Source: Amycolatopsis dendrobii (GTDB lineage: Bacteria > Actinomycetota > Actinomycetes > Mycobacteriales > Pseudonocardiaceae). From it: a stretch of 64,000 nt of DNA. Under the pieces are notes generated by a model. That model saw only the letters and a list, made by a program, of their open reading frames with translations. It was not told the DNA's origin and searched no databases. The position numbers and the translations under genes are program-made. Positions 24,930 to 33,630 of the stretch are shown in pieces (the stretch's first letter is position 1; each line of letters opens with the position of its first letter). Location of the stretch: assembly GCF_014145675.1 (NCBI RefSeq), contig NZ_JACGZW010000009.1:186001-250000 (forward strand), read 5' to 3'.

Positions 24930-26339
24930 GTGAATCTGGTTGGCGAAGGGTCCCGGCTGGTCGATGTGGCCGGGGGCCGCACGCTGGCGGGCGACGAGCT
25001 GACGGCGGAGGTCGAGCAGTCCGCGGCCGCGCTGGCGGAGCTCCCGCCCGGCGTGCTGTTCGCGCGGATGTCGCTGGACCTGGACAGCGTGCTGCGGTAC
25101 CTCGGCGCGTTCGAGGCGGGACGGGCGATCGCGCTGATCGACCCCGCGCTCGACGCCGAGGTGCTCGAAGGCCTGATCACCCGGTTCCGGCCCGCCGCCG
25201 TGCTGGCCGCGCCCGAAGCGGACGCGCCGCAGGGCTACCGGGCCGAAAACGGGCACTGGGTGCGCGAGGCGGCCGATGGCGCTGTCCCGCATCCGGACCT
25301 CGCCGTTCTGCTCCCGACCAGCGGTTCCACCGGCAATCCGAAGCTCGTCCGGCTGTCCCGGCAAGGCCTGCTGGCCAATGCCGACGCCATCGCGCAGGTG
25401 CTGGCGATCGACGCGGAGGAGGTCGCGCCGACTTGTCTGCCGCTGCATTACAGCTACGGGCTTTCGGTGCTGAATTCGCACCTTTTGCGTGGTGCGACAG
25501 TGGTTATCGAATCTTCTGGTGTTCTTGGCCGCGGATTCTGGGATTCAGTGAAGGAACACGGCGTGACTTCGCTGTCCGGCGTGCCCTATCACTACGAAAT
25601 GCTGCGCCGGCTGAAATTCGACCCGGCGAAGTACCCGACGCTGCGCACCCTCACCCAGGCGGGGGGAAAGCTGCGGGACGACCTGGTCGCCGAGTTCAAC
25701 GACAAGATGCTCGCGGTCGGCGGCCGGATGTACGTCATGTACGGCCAGACCGAGGCGTCCCCGCGCATGACCACGGTGCCCGCCGAGCGGCTCGCGGACA
25801 AGATCGGCTCGGCCGGCCCGGCGCTGCCGGGCGGCTCGTTCGCCATCCGCCGCGACGACGGCGAGGAAACCACGCATCCCAAAATTGTCGGTGAGGTCCT
25901 TTACCGTGGACCTAACGTGATGATGGGTTATGCCGAGGACGAAGCAGGGCTGAGCGCGGGCGACGAATACGGCGGAACGCTGGCCACCGGGGATCTCGGG
26001 TATCTCGACGACGAGGGGTACCTGTACATCACCGGCAGGCTCAAGCGGATCGGCAAGGTGTTCGGCAACCGGGTCAGCCTGGACGACCTGGAGCAGGCCG
26101 TGCGCACCGCCGCGGTGGGCATCGACGTGGTGGCCGCGGTACCCGCGGGAGACAAGGTCGTGCTGTTCGCCGAACTGCCCGAGGGCGACGGCGCGAAGGC
26201 GATCTGCAAGGACGCGGCTCGGGCGCTGGCCGAGCGGCTGCACCTGCACGCCAGCGGGTTCGACGTGCGTCCGATCGACACAGTGCCGCTGCTGGCCAGC
26301 GGGAAGATCGACTACCGGTCGCTGGAAGGACGGGTATGA
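24930..26339 (+). CDS. AMP-dependent acyl ligase (adenylate-forming)
   Basis: A 469-residue ANL-superfamily enzyme. The P-loop is LLPTSGSTGNPKLVRLS, the A5 motif MYGQTEASPRM, the hinge TGDLGYLDDEGYLYITGRLKRIGK and the catalytic lysine ASGKIDY near the C-terminus. It should activate a carboxylic acid as an acyl-adenylate and load it onto CoA or, given its neighbours, the ACP. GTG 24930 is chosen because GAGGAGG precedes it; the frame is open from 24903. It overlaps the LuxE-like gene by four bases (ATGA). Confidence 0.9.
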   Translation: MNLVGEGSRLVDVAGGRTLAGDELTAEVEQSAAALAELPPGVLFARMSLDLDSVLRYLGAFEAGRAIALIDPALDAEVLEGLITRFRPAAVLAAPEADAPQGYRAENGHWVREAADGAVPHPDLAVLLPTSGSTGNPKLVRLSRQGLLANADAIAQVLAIDAEEVAPTCLPLHYSYGLSVLNSHLLRGATVVIESSGVLGRGFWDSVKEHGVTSLSGVPYHYEMLRRLKFDPAKYPTLRTLTQAGGKLRDDLVAEFNDKMLAVGGRMYVMYGQTEASPRMTTVPAERLADKIGSAGPALPGGSFAIRRDDGEETTHPKIVGEVLYRGPNVMMGYAEDEAGLSAGDEYGGTLATGDLGYLDDEGYLYITGRLKRIGKVFGNRVSLDDLEQAVRTAAVGIDVVAAVPAGDKVVLFAELPEGDGAKAICKDAARALAERLHLHASGFDVRPIDTVPLLASGKIDYRSLEGRV

Positions 26340-27388
26340 GTGTGTTCACGCGCTCGCAGGCGGAGCGAGAGGCGGCGCTGCTCCCTGAGCTCGCCGAGCT
26401 GACCGCGCACCACCGGGCGAACTCCGCCGGGTACGAGCGCATCCTCGCCTCGCTCGGTTTCGCGCCGGACGCGTCGTTCGCCACGATCGCGGACCTGCCG
26501 TGGCTGCCGGTGCGCATGTTCAAGACGCACGACCTGAAGTCCATTCCGGACGCCGAGGTCTTCAAGACCCTCACGTCCTCGGGCACCACCGGGGCGGGCG
26601 CGTCGCGGATCTACCTGGACAAGGAAGCGGCGGGCGCGCAGACGAAGCAGCTCGGCGCCACCTTGCAGGAGGTGCTGGGCGGCGAGCGGCTGCCGATGCT
26701 GATGGTCGACACGATCGGCATCATCAAGAACCGCCGTTCGTTCTCCGCGCGCGGCGCGGGCGTGCTCGGCATGGCGAACTTCGGCCGCAAGCACACCTAC
26801 GTGCTGGACGAGAACGACAAGCCGGACGTCGAGGCCGTGCGGAAGTTCCTCGCCGAGTACGGCGACAAGCCCTTCCTGATCTTCGGCTTCACGTTCATGG
26901 TGTGGCAGTACCTCTACGAGGTCGCCCGCGAGCACAAGCTCGATCTGTCGAACGGCATCCTCATCCACTCCGGCGGCTGGAAGAAGCTGATCGACCGAGC
27001 GGTCGACAACAGCGAGTTCCGCAGGCGGTTCAAAGAGGACACCGGTCTCACCCGGATCCACAACTACTACGGGATGATCGAGCAGATCGGCACCGTGTTC
27101 CTCGAGGGCCCGTCCGGGAACTCCTTGTACTGCCCCGATTTCGCCGACGTCGTGATCCGCGACCCGGAGACCTGGGAAGAGCAGCCGGTCGGCAAACCGG
27201 GTGTCATCGAGGTGGTGAGCACGCTGCCTCGCTCGTACCCGGGACACGTGCTGCTCACCGAAGACCTTGGCGTCTACAACGGAATCGACGACGGCGACTG
27301 GCCGGGCAAGCACTTCTCCGTGCTGGGCAGGCTGCCGAAGGCTGAGGCTCGCGGATGCTCGGACACGTTCCAGGGAGCGGCCGCGTGA
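26336..27388 (+). CDS. LuxE-like acyl-protein synthetase
   Basis: A 350-residue protein of the LuxE/PaaK-like branch of adenylate-forming enzymes. The nucleotide-binding segment is KTLTSSGTTGAGASRI and a second conserved block is IHNYYGMIEQIGTVFLEG. C341 in ARGCSDTF lies close to the C-terminus, where LuxE carries its acyl-cysteine. LuxE passes an acyl group to the LuxC reductase as part of a fatty acid reductase complex. A LuxC-like gene follows, overlapping by four bases, and no luciferase genes are present, so the role is not light production. Confidence 0.85.
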   Translation: MSVFTRSQAEREAALLPELAELTAHHRANSAGYERILASLGFAPDASFATIADLPWLPVRMFKTHDLKSIPDAEVFKTLTSSGTTGAGASRIYLDKEAAGAQTKQLGATLQEVLGGERLPMLMVDTIGIIKNRRSFSARGAGVLGMANFGRKHTYVLDENDKPDVEAVRKFLAEYGDKPFLIFGFTFMVWQYLYEVAREHKLDLSNGILIHSGGWKKLIDRAVDNSEFRRRFKEDTGLTRIHNYYGMIEQIGTVFLEGPSGNSLYCPDFADVVIRDPETWEEQPVGKPGVIEVVSTLPRSYPGHVLLTEDLGVYNGIDDGDWPGKHFSVLGRLPKAEARGCSDTFQGAAA

Positions 27389-28629
27389 GTGCTTTGGAAC
27401 AGCGTTTTCCGCTCGGCGAATCGGTTTCGGTCGGCGCGCTCTTGGACGAGCTGCGCGAGGAACCGCCCGGCGGCAGGCTGACGGTCGGCGACCCGCGGGT
27501 GGTCGAGTTCGTCACCAAGTTCGCGCGCAAGCTGCTCGCGCCCGCGCTGGCGCGACGTTTCCCGGAGCTGGCCTCGCTGGGCTTCTTCCTGCGCAAGGGA
27601 GAACTCGCGAAGTCACTGTCCACTTTGGAAACCAATGGCGACTCGCTGCGGTTCCCGCGCGGGCTCGTTTTCCACGTGCCGCCAGCCAACGTGGACACCA
27701 TTTTCGTGTACTCGTGGGCGCTGTCGGCCTTGGCGGGCAACAGCAACGTCGTGCGCGTGTCTTCGCGTTCCGCCGGTGCGGCGGAAGCCGTGCTGGAAGC
27801 GCTCAACGCGGCGATGGAAGACGTGTCGCCGGAGACCGCGGCCACCATCCGCGCCACCCAGCGCATGGTCACCTATGACCGCAGCGACGAGGTCAGCGGC
27901 GCGTTGTCGCTGGCCGCGGACCTGCGGGTGATCTGGGGCGGCGACGCTTCCGTGGCCGCGCTACGGAAGTACCCGCTGGCCCCGCACGCGCGAGACCTCA
28001 CCTTCCCGGACCGTTCGTCGTTCGCGATCGCGTCGGTGCGCGGCTGGCAGGAGGCCGCGCCGGAGCAGCGCAAGGCCGCCGCCGAGGGCTTCTACAACGA
28101 CTCGTACTGGTTCGACCAGGCCGCCTGCTCGTCGCCGCGCGCGGTGTTCTGGGTTGGCGACGCGACGGGTGCGCAGGCCGCCGGACAGGAGTTCCGCGGG
28201 CTGCTCGCCGAGGTGCTGGCAGCGAAACAGCACGTCACCGAGCCGGCGATGGCCGTGCAGAAGCGGGTGTCGGCCTACGGTGCGGCGGTCGACGGGCTGG
28301 TGTCGTCGATCCGCTTCGACGGCAACGCGCTGGCGACGCTTGAGCTGGCCGACGCCACGGTGATGCCGCGCGAATGGCTGGGCGCGGGCACGTTCGCGAA
28401 CGCCTCGGTGGCGTCGCTGGACGAGCTGGTGCCGATCGTGCAGCGCAAGGACCAGACAGTGAGCCAGTTCGGGTTCACCCGCGAGGAACTGACCGGATTC
28501 GTGACGGCGCTCGCCGGACGGGGGGTGGACCGGGTCGTGCCCTTCGGTTCGGCCCTCACGTTCGCCGGGGTCTGGGACGGCTACGATCTGCTGTCCGAGT
28601 TCAGCCGGCTGGTCACGGTACAGGCCTGA
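27385..28629 (+). CDS. LuxC-like acyl reductase
   Basis: A 414-residue protein of the LuxC acyl-CoA reductase family. It has the predicted acyl-thioester cysteine C248 in QAACSSPRAVFW and a preceding NAD(P)-binding domain with LVFHVPPANVDTIFVYSWA and the glycine-rich WGGDASVAALRK. The enzyme would reduce an acyl thioester (from the LuxE-like protein or the ACP) to the aldehyde with NAD(P)H. The start GTG 27385 overlaps the LuxE stop as GTGA, showing tight coupling. It lies in a run of five genes working on acyl groups; the resulting product is unknown. Confidence 0.87.
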   Translation: MSALEQRFPLGESVSVGALLDELREEPPGGRLTVGDPRVVEFVTKFARKLLAPALARRFPELASLGFFLRKGELAKSLSTLETNGDSLRFPRGLVFHVPPANVDTIFVYSWALSALAGNSNVVRVSSRSAGAAEAVLEALNAAMEDVSPETAATIRATQRMVTYDRSDEVSGALSLAADLRVIWGGDASVAALRKYPLAPHARDLTFPDRSSFAIASVRGWQEAAPEQRKAAAEGFYNDSYWFDQAACSSPRAVFWVGDATGAQAAGQEFRGLLAEVLAAKQHVTEPAMAVQKRVSAYGAAVDGLVSSIRFDGNALATLELADATVMPREWLGAGTFANASVASLDELVPIVQRKDQTVSQFGFTREELTGFVTALAGRGVDRVVPFGSALTFAGVWDGYDLLSEFSRLVTVQA

Positions 28630-28643
28630 GGAGCTGAGAGGCA

Positions 28644-29657
28644 GTGACGACCGTTCGTACGGAGACGCCGGGGGACGACACCCCGTCCACTGAGGACGCC
28701 CCGACCACCGGAAAAGCCCGCAAGTCCACCAAGGCGCGGGTGCTCGACGTCGTGCGCTGGGTCGCCATCCTCTTGGTGATCGGCTTCGCGGCGAAGAGCC
28801 TGGCGTCCAACTGGGACGAGTTCTGGCACACGCTGTCGGACGTCGCCTGGCAGTCCTCCGCGCTGAGCCTGGTGGCGCTGATCCTGGCGATCATGGTGTC
28901 CACGTGGGGTTGGCAGGTCTTGGTCGACCACCTCGGCAAGCCGATCGGCTACGCCCGCGGGGCGCAGATCTGCCTGGTCGGCTCGCTTGGCAAGTACGTG
29001 CCAGGTTCGGTGTGGGCGTACCTGCTGCAGATGGAACTGGGTCGCAAGGCGGGCCTGGCAAGGGCCCGGATCTTTACCGGCTCGCTGATCCAGCTGGGCG
29101 TGAGCGTGGTGTCCGCGCTGGTCGTGTCGCTGCTCGCGGCACCTGCGGTGTTCAGCAACAGCCCGCGTGCGATGTGGCTGTTCGTGCTGATCCCGGTCGG
29201 TCTCGCGCTGCTGCATCCGCGCATCCTGTCCTGGGGCACGTCGCTGGTCCTGAAGCTCCTGCGCCGTCCGCCGCTCGCCGAGCCGCTGGGCTGGGGCGTG
29301 GTGCTCAAGGCGTTCGGCGCCTCCACCGGCGCGTGGGCTCTGCAGGGCGTGCACCTGTGGCTGCTGGCGAACTCGGTTGGTGCGCCGGGCTTCAACGGTT
29401 TCATCCTGTGCGTGGGCGCGATGGCCGTCGCGATGACGGTCGGTACGTTCGCCTTCATCCTGCCCAGCGGCGTCGGCGTCCGTGAGGTCGCGCAGGTCGC
29501 GGTTCTCACCGCAAGCGGACTGACGGTCGGACAGGCGACGGCGTTCGCGGTCGCCTCGCGGGTCATGTTCACCGTGGCAGACCTGCTCACCGCCGGTTTC
29601 GCCGCGCTGGGCGCGAAGATGGCGGCCCGGCGGCCGGCTCCGGTCGACGCCGCCTGA
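28644..29657 (+). CDS. LPG-synthase-TM/flippase-like integral membrane protein
   Basis: A 337-residue protein with a Thr/Pro/Lys-rich cytoplasmic N-terminus (about 35 residues) and about 8 membrane segments. Conserved points of the lysylphosphatidylglycerol-synthase-TM/UPF0104 family are visible: the GSLGKYVPGSVWAYLLQ stretch and FAFILPSGVGVREVAQ. Related proteins (the TM half of MprF and similar proteins) move lipids between leaflets, so a flippase-like role is inferred. It ends the plus-strand operon from 23179 and is followed by a strong terminator at 29670, implying that it handles the lipid product of the upstream genes. Confidence 0.8.
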   Translation: MTTVRTETPGDDTPSTEDAPTTGKARKSTKARVLDVVRWVAILLVIGFAAKSLASNWDEFWHTLSDVAWQSSALSLVALILAIMVSTWGWQVLVDHLGKPIGYARGAQICLVGSLGKYVPGSVWAYLLQMELGRKAGLARARIFTGSLIQLGVSVVSALVVSLLAAPAVFSNSPRAMWLFVLIPVGLALLHPRILSWGTSLVLKLLRRPPLAEPLGWGVVLKAFGASTGAWALQGVHLWLLANSVGAPGFNGFILCVGAMAVAMTVGTFAFILPSGVGVREVAQVAVLTASGLTVGQATAFAVASRVMFTVADLLTAGFAALGAKMAARRPAPVDAA

Positions 29658-29669
29658 GTTCTGACGTAC

Positions 29670-29701
29670 GAGGAGGCCGCCCGGGTTCGGGCGGCCTCCT
29701 C
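29670..29701 (+). terminator. intrinsic-type stem-loop ending the acyl/LuxC operon
   Basis: GAGGAGGCCGCCCG and its exact reverse complement CGGGCGGCCTCCTC form a 14-bp stem with a 4-base loop (GGTT), 12 bases after the stop codon. There is no U tract, as usual for GC-rich actinobacteria, and the converging protease gene ends at 29725. Confidence 0.8.
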
Positions 29702-29724
29702 AGTCGTTGAAAGGGAACCTCAGC

Positions 29725-31263
29725 TCACGGAACGAGCCGGCACGAGTCCGGCGCGGCAGTCGCGTGGAGGTCGGTGTTCCACCCTGAACCGACGCTCGTG
29801 CCGCTGGTGCCTACCGGCAGCCAGGTGTCCGTGTTCGCGGAGTACCGGTACCAGCGCAGAACCGGGCCGTCCTTGCCGTCCCACGGGCCCGGGCCCCAGG
29901 CCCCGCGGCCGTACAGGATGTCAGCTCCAGGCGAGAAGATGCCGCTGAAGATATTCCATCCGGTGCCGACCAGCTTCTCCCGCTGAGTCCACTTCGCCGC
30001 GCCGAAGTCGTACTGGAAGCGGTACAGATTGCCGTTCGGCGTCCGGGCGTAGAGCACGCCGTCGCCGGCAGCGGTGATCGAGTCGTACTTCGTCCAGCCG
30101 GTGTCGACGAGCTGGCCGTTGCCGTCGACCCACTTGCCGGCAGTGTCGTCCCAGAGGTACGCGCGCAGTTCGCCCTGGTCGTTGACCATGAAAATGCGGC
30201 CGGACTGGTCGACGGTGATGCGATTCTTGAACTCGGGCGTGAGGTACCGGGCCCACCCGTCGCCGACCGCCTTGCCGCCGGTCAGGTTCGCGCCGTCCCA
30301 CTTCCAGAGCTTGAGCACGCCGTCGCCGTATGGATCGCCCGCGCCGTACGAACGGTGGACGTCCCACATTGCGCCGTTCTTGCCCGCGACCGGTCGCCCG
30401 AACCAGCCGTTTCCGCTCGACTTGGTCGGCTCGGTCCAGCTCGCTGTACCGTTCACCGGTCCATTGTGGATGTGCCGCCACAGGGTGCCGTCGGCCATGT
30501 CGTCCCAGACGACCGCGCCGTTCGGACAGCTCACCGGCGTCGGGACGGTGTTCTGCCGAACCCAGTCGGCGAGGTCGTCGACCCGGGCTTCAGTGCCGCC
30601 TTCCCGGGTTTCGGTGACCGCGAGGCAGCCGTGCTGCCAGGACCGGCTGTTGACCGCTACCACCTCGACCTTGTCGCCCACCGTGCGCAACGCCGGGCCG
30701 CCGGCGTCGCCGAGGCAGGTGTCCGAACCGTTCGCGGAGGTCACCGAGACCTCGGTGGCGTTCACCGCCGAGACGGAGAAGGAGGCGACGGACGGCCGAG
30801 CGGGCACCCATTCGGTCGCGGTGCGGCCGAACCCGGCCAACTGGAGGGTCTCCCCGCTCGTCGGAGCGGTCGTGGCCAACGCGACCGGTGCGATCCCGGT
30901 GGTGGGCTTCTCAAGCTTGGCCAGCGCGACGTCGCGGTCGCTTCGGCCGATCACTTTGACGACCTTGGCGTTCGTCCCAGCTCCGGTGCTGACATCGACC
31001 GCACCGACGCTGACCGTTGCGTTCTCAGTAGGAGCACCGGTAGCGCTCGCGGTCAGGCAACTCCCCGAGGTGATGACCCACTGCGGGTCGATCAGCGCGG
31101 CCGAGCACGCCTTCGTGGGCGTCGTGATGCGTGCGAGGTAACCCGACGTTCCGGAGGGCACGACGGTGCCGCCGGAAATCGCGTGCGCCGGGATCGCGGT
31201 GAGCACGCCGCCGGTCAGCAGCGTGGCCGAAATGGCGAGGGCTCTCTGGGTTCTTCGAGACAT
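29725..31263 (-). CDS. secreted trypsin-like pseudo-protease with tachylectin-like domain
   Basis: A 512-residue secreted protein with a signal peptide (about 28 residues, cleavage after AHA). Residues about 29-240 have a chymotrypsin fold: ISGGTVV, DRDVALAKL (the triad Asp is present) and CLGDAGGPAL. The catalytic His site reads WVITSGSCL instead of the usual TAAHC, and the catalytic Ser site reads GDAGGP instead of GDSGGP. Two of three triad residues are therefore lost and the domain should be inactive. Residues about 250-510 form a beta-propeller-type domain with repeated W-D/G patterns (DNGWxxY-like; VGTGWNIFSGIFSPGADILY) as in tachylectin-like sugar-binding domains. The start has a GGAAGG box. 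Confidence 0.85.
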   Translation of the reverse strand: MSRRTQRALAISATLLTGGVLTAIPAHAISGGTVVPSGTSGYLARITTPTKACSAALIDPQWVITSGSCLTASATGAPTENATVSVGAVDVSTGAGTNAKVVKVIGRSDRDVALAKLEKPTTGIAPVALATTAPTSGETLQLAGFGRTATEWVPARPSVASFSVSAVNATEVSVTSANGSDTCLGDAGGPALRTVGDKVEVVAVNSRSWQHGCLAVTETREGGTEARVDDLADWVRQNTVPTPVSCPNGAVVWDDMADGTLWRHIHNGPVNGTASWTEPTKSSGNGWFGRPVAGKNGAMWDVHRSYGAGDPYGDGVLKLWKWDGANLTGGKAVGDGWARYLTPEFKNRITVDQSGRIFMVNDQGELRAYLWDDTAGKWVDGNGQLVDTGWTKYDSITAAGDGVLYARTPNGNLYRFQYDFGAAKWTQREKLVGTGWNIFSGIFSPGADILYGRGAWGPGPWDGKDGPVLRWYRYSANTDTWLPVGTSGTSVGSGWNTDLHATAAPDSCRLVP

Positions 31264-31494
31264 AAAGGCCTTCCTTTAGGGTGCGATAGTCGGCTGTGAA
31301 CTGGTTGTCCAGACGCTGAATGGCGCAATTCTGTCTACTGTGCCGATATGGTCCGTCCCCTCGGTCCCGCGAATGCCCTCATTAATCGATCCGCCTGTCT
31401 ATCGGCGGGGGTATGCAGGCATTACCCATCGCCTGTGTGACTCAGGACATTGTTCCGGTCAGCGGGATCCGGAGTTCGAATACGGCATAAAAAA

Positions 31495-31530
31495 GTCGGC
31501 GGCAGGGGTTCGGAAACCCCTGCCGCCGAC
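31495..31530 (-). terminator. intrinsic terminator for the DUF6541 gene
   Basis: A 16-bp perfect stem (GTCGGCGGCAGGGGTT with its complement) closes a 4-base loop. On the minus strand it is followed by six T residues, giving a classical Rho-independent terminator 12 bases past the DUF6541 stop codon. Confidence 0.88.
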
Positions 31531-31541
31531 CAGAAAGAAAA

Positions 31542-33464
31542 TCAACGATTCAGCTGGTAAATCACCGCGTCCTCGTTGCGGTACACCTCTTTCAGGAACG
31601 GCAGTCCGGCCAGCCCGTTCACGCCCGGATCCGCGTACGCGCGTTTCGGCGGGGCCGCCGGGCGGCCCAGGATCACCCAGTGGATGTTCAGGCGCTGCAC
31701 CGCGGCTCGGACCGCCGGGTCGGTGTCGTAGTCGCGGAATTTCGCGGCGAGCAGCACGGCGTCCGAGGGAGGTTTCGTGCCGTCGTCGTGGGCGGCGACG
31801 GTGCGGACTCCGCTGAGGGCGTAGGTCCACGGCGTGCCGTCCCAGCGGTCGTTCATCGCCCATTGACCTGGCTTAGCGAGCTTGCCCAGTTCGGCCATCG
31901 CGCGTTCCTCGCCGGGTGTGATTTCCAGGGTGTGCGGATCGGGGCGCTGGTACCCGCGCGCGACCACCTCGCTGTTGGTCCGGGCGTACAGGCCTTTCGT
32001 GGCTCCTACGAAGGCGATCAGGACCAGCGCGGCGAGTGCTGCCGGCGGGATTCGTGCGGGCAGTCGTTCCTTCAGCCACTCGTGCAGCGCCGCGATTCCG
32101 TGGCCGGCGATGAACGACAGCGGCACGGTCGCCATCGTGATGAACCGGTACGGGTCGTCCCACCACGGGCGGGCCAGTGCCATGACCAAGGGGGCGTCCG
32201 AGGACGAGACCGCCATGTAGAGCAAGCCGGTGATCAGTGCGGTCAGGCCGATCCAGCGCAGCGAGCCAAGCCTGCGGAAGAAGATGAAACCGAACAGCAG
32301 CGCCACGGACAGCAAGATCTGCGGATTTGGTTCGAAGTGCTGGAACCCGAGCAACGCGCCGAGCGCGGTCGTCGCGCGCCATTCGCTTGGCCAGCCTAGG
32401 TATTCCACCGTCGAACTGTTCGCCAGGCCGAGCGCGCCGAACAGTTGCAGCCACGCCACGACCATCGCCAGCACCGCGATCGGCAGCAGCGCCAGCAGGT
32501 CCTTGCCGATCGAGCGCCACCGTTCGATCCAGCGTTGCACCAGCAGCGGTCCGGCGAACAGGATCGCGCCGAACAACGTGGACGAGTGGATGCACAGCAG
32601 TCCGACCGCCGAGACCATCAGCACGAAACCGGTGTCCGGTGCGACCCGGTCGAGGTACCGGCGCAGCACCACAGCGGCCAATGGGGTGAGCGCCATGCCC
32701 AGCAGGAACGGGTACAGCGGCCCGCGGTCCATCGACTCGTACATGCCCATCACCGGCGCGGCCGAGGCGAGCGCGACGGCTCCGGCCAGCACGGCGCGGC
32801 CGCGGAACGCCCGCACCAGCACCACGAGGGAAAGGGCCAGCAAGCCGGGCAGCAACGCCGTGTTCACGTCCAGGGTGAGCGGGATCGAACCGCCGCTGAG
32901 CGTGTACTGCACGGAGGCGAGCAGGTGGTACGCGTTGGGATAGAAGGGCGGTGCACCGTCTTCGTACCAGTTCACCGTGCCCATGCCGAAAAGGCTGCCG
33001 TCGCCGGTCTCGGCGATGTAGCGCACGCCGTTGGCCGCGTATGGCGCGTCGCCGCCCTGTGCGATCGCGCCGAGGTGGCCCATGCCGCGCACGGCCGCGT
33101 AGAACCCGATGGCGGTCGCGAGGACGAGGCAGGCGCCGACCGCCCAGTTCGCCCGCGGTTCCCAGGCCCGCACCTCGGGCTCGTGTGGCCACCGGCGGAC
33201 GGTGAGCCATCGGAGTCCAAACGCGACAGCCGCGAAAAGCACGGTGGCCAGCGCGTAGGTCCAGGCGTTGAACGGCAGCCCGATCGCCGCTGTCCACGGA
33301 CCCGCGAGGCCGCCGATGACGTAGCTCAGCAGCGGGGTCAGGCCGGCCAGCAGCCAGCCGCGCAATCCGGCGGCGGCTCCGGTGACGAGCCCGGGGATCC
33401 CGAGCACGAGCAGGCAGCAGGCGATGCTGGCTACCACGGACAACGATGTGGGGTCGCTCGGCAC
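31542..33464 (-). CDS. DUF6541-type multi-pass membrane protein (GT-C-like)
   Basis: A 640-residue protein with about 13-14 membrane segments and a soluble C-terminal domain of about 130 residues. A conserved outward loop reads NGVRYIAETGDGSLFGMG, and the C-terminal domain has MNDRWDGTPWTYALSGV. Both motifs recur in the second DUF6541 protein at 37868-39880. The topology, with a long first loop and a periplasmic C-terminal domain, resembles GT-C glycosyltransferases that use polyprenyl-phosphate sugars, which is inference. The GTG start at 33464 has GAGGAAG upstream. Confidence 0.75.
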   Translation of the reverse strand: MPSDPTSLSVVASIACCLLVLGIPGLVTGAAAGLRGWLLAGLTPLLSYVIGGLAGPWTAAIGLPFNAWTYALATVLFAAVAFGLRWLTVRRWPHEPEVRAWEPRANWAVGACLVLATAIGFYAAVRGMGHLGAIAQGGDAPYAANGVRYIAETGDGSLFGMGTVNWYEDGAPPFYPNAYHLLASVQYTLSGGSIPLTLDVNTALLPGLLALSLVVLVRAFRGRAVLAGAVALASAAPVMGMYESMDRGPLYPFLLGMALTPLAAVVLRRYLDRVAPDTGFVLMVSAVGLLCIHSSTLFGAILFAGPLLVQRWIERWRSIGKDLLALLPIAVLAMVVAWLQLFGALGLANSSTVEYLGWPSEWRATTALGALLGFQHFEPNPQILLSVALLFGFIFFRRLGSLRWIGLTALITGLLYMAVSSSDAPLVMALARPWWDDPYRFITMATVPLSFIAGHGIAALHEWLKERLPARIPPAALAALVLIAFVGATKGLYARTNSEVVARGYQRPDPHTLEITPGEERAMAELGKLAKPGQWAMNDRWDGTPWTYALSGVRTVAAHDDGTKPPSDAVLLAAKFRDYDTDPAVRAAVQRLNIHWVILGRPAAPPKRAYADPGVNGLAGLPFLKEVYRNEDAVIYQLNR

Positions 33465-33630
33465 AGTCTTCCTCGAGTCATAGGCGTCCGCCTGCTCCCC
33501 GTGGCGGATGGGAATCGGGCCCTAGGCTAACCGCACCCCATGTACACCCGAACGGCTGATGTCCGGGAAGCGCGGCAGCGCGCTTGACTGGAGCTGGTGA
33601 GGAACGGTCCGCCAGGGGTCGGCCGGACGG

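Noticed and set aside
23932..28629. Bioluminescence (lux) operon
   Set aside because: LuxC- and LuxE-like genes are present but luxA, luxB and luxD are absent, so light production is not supported.
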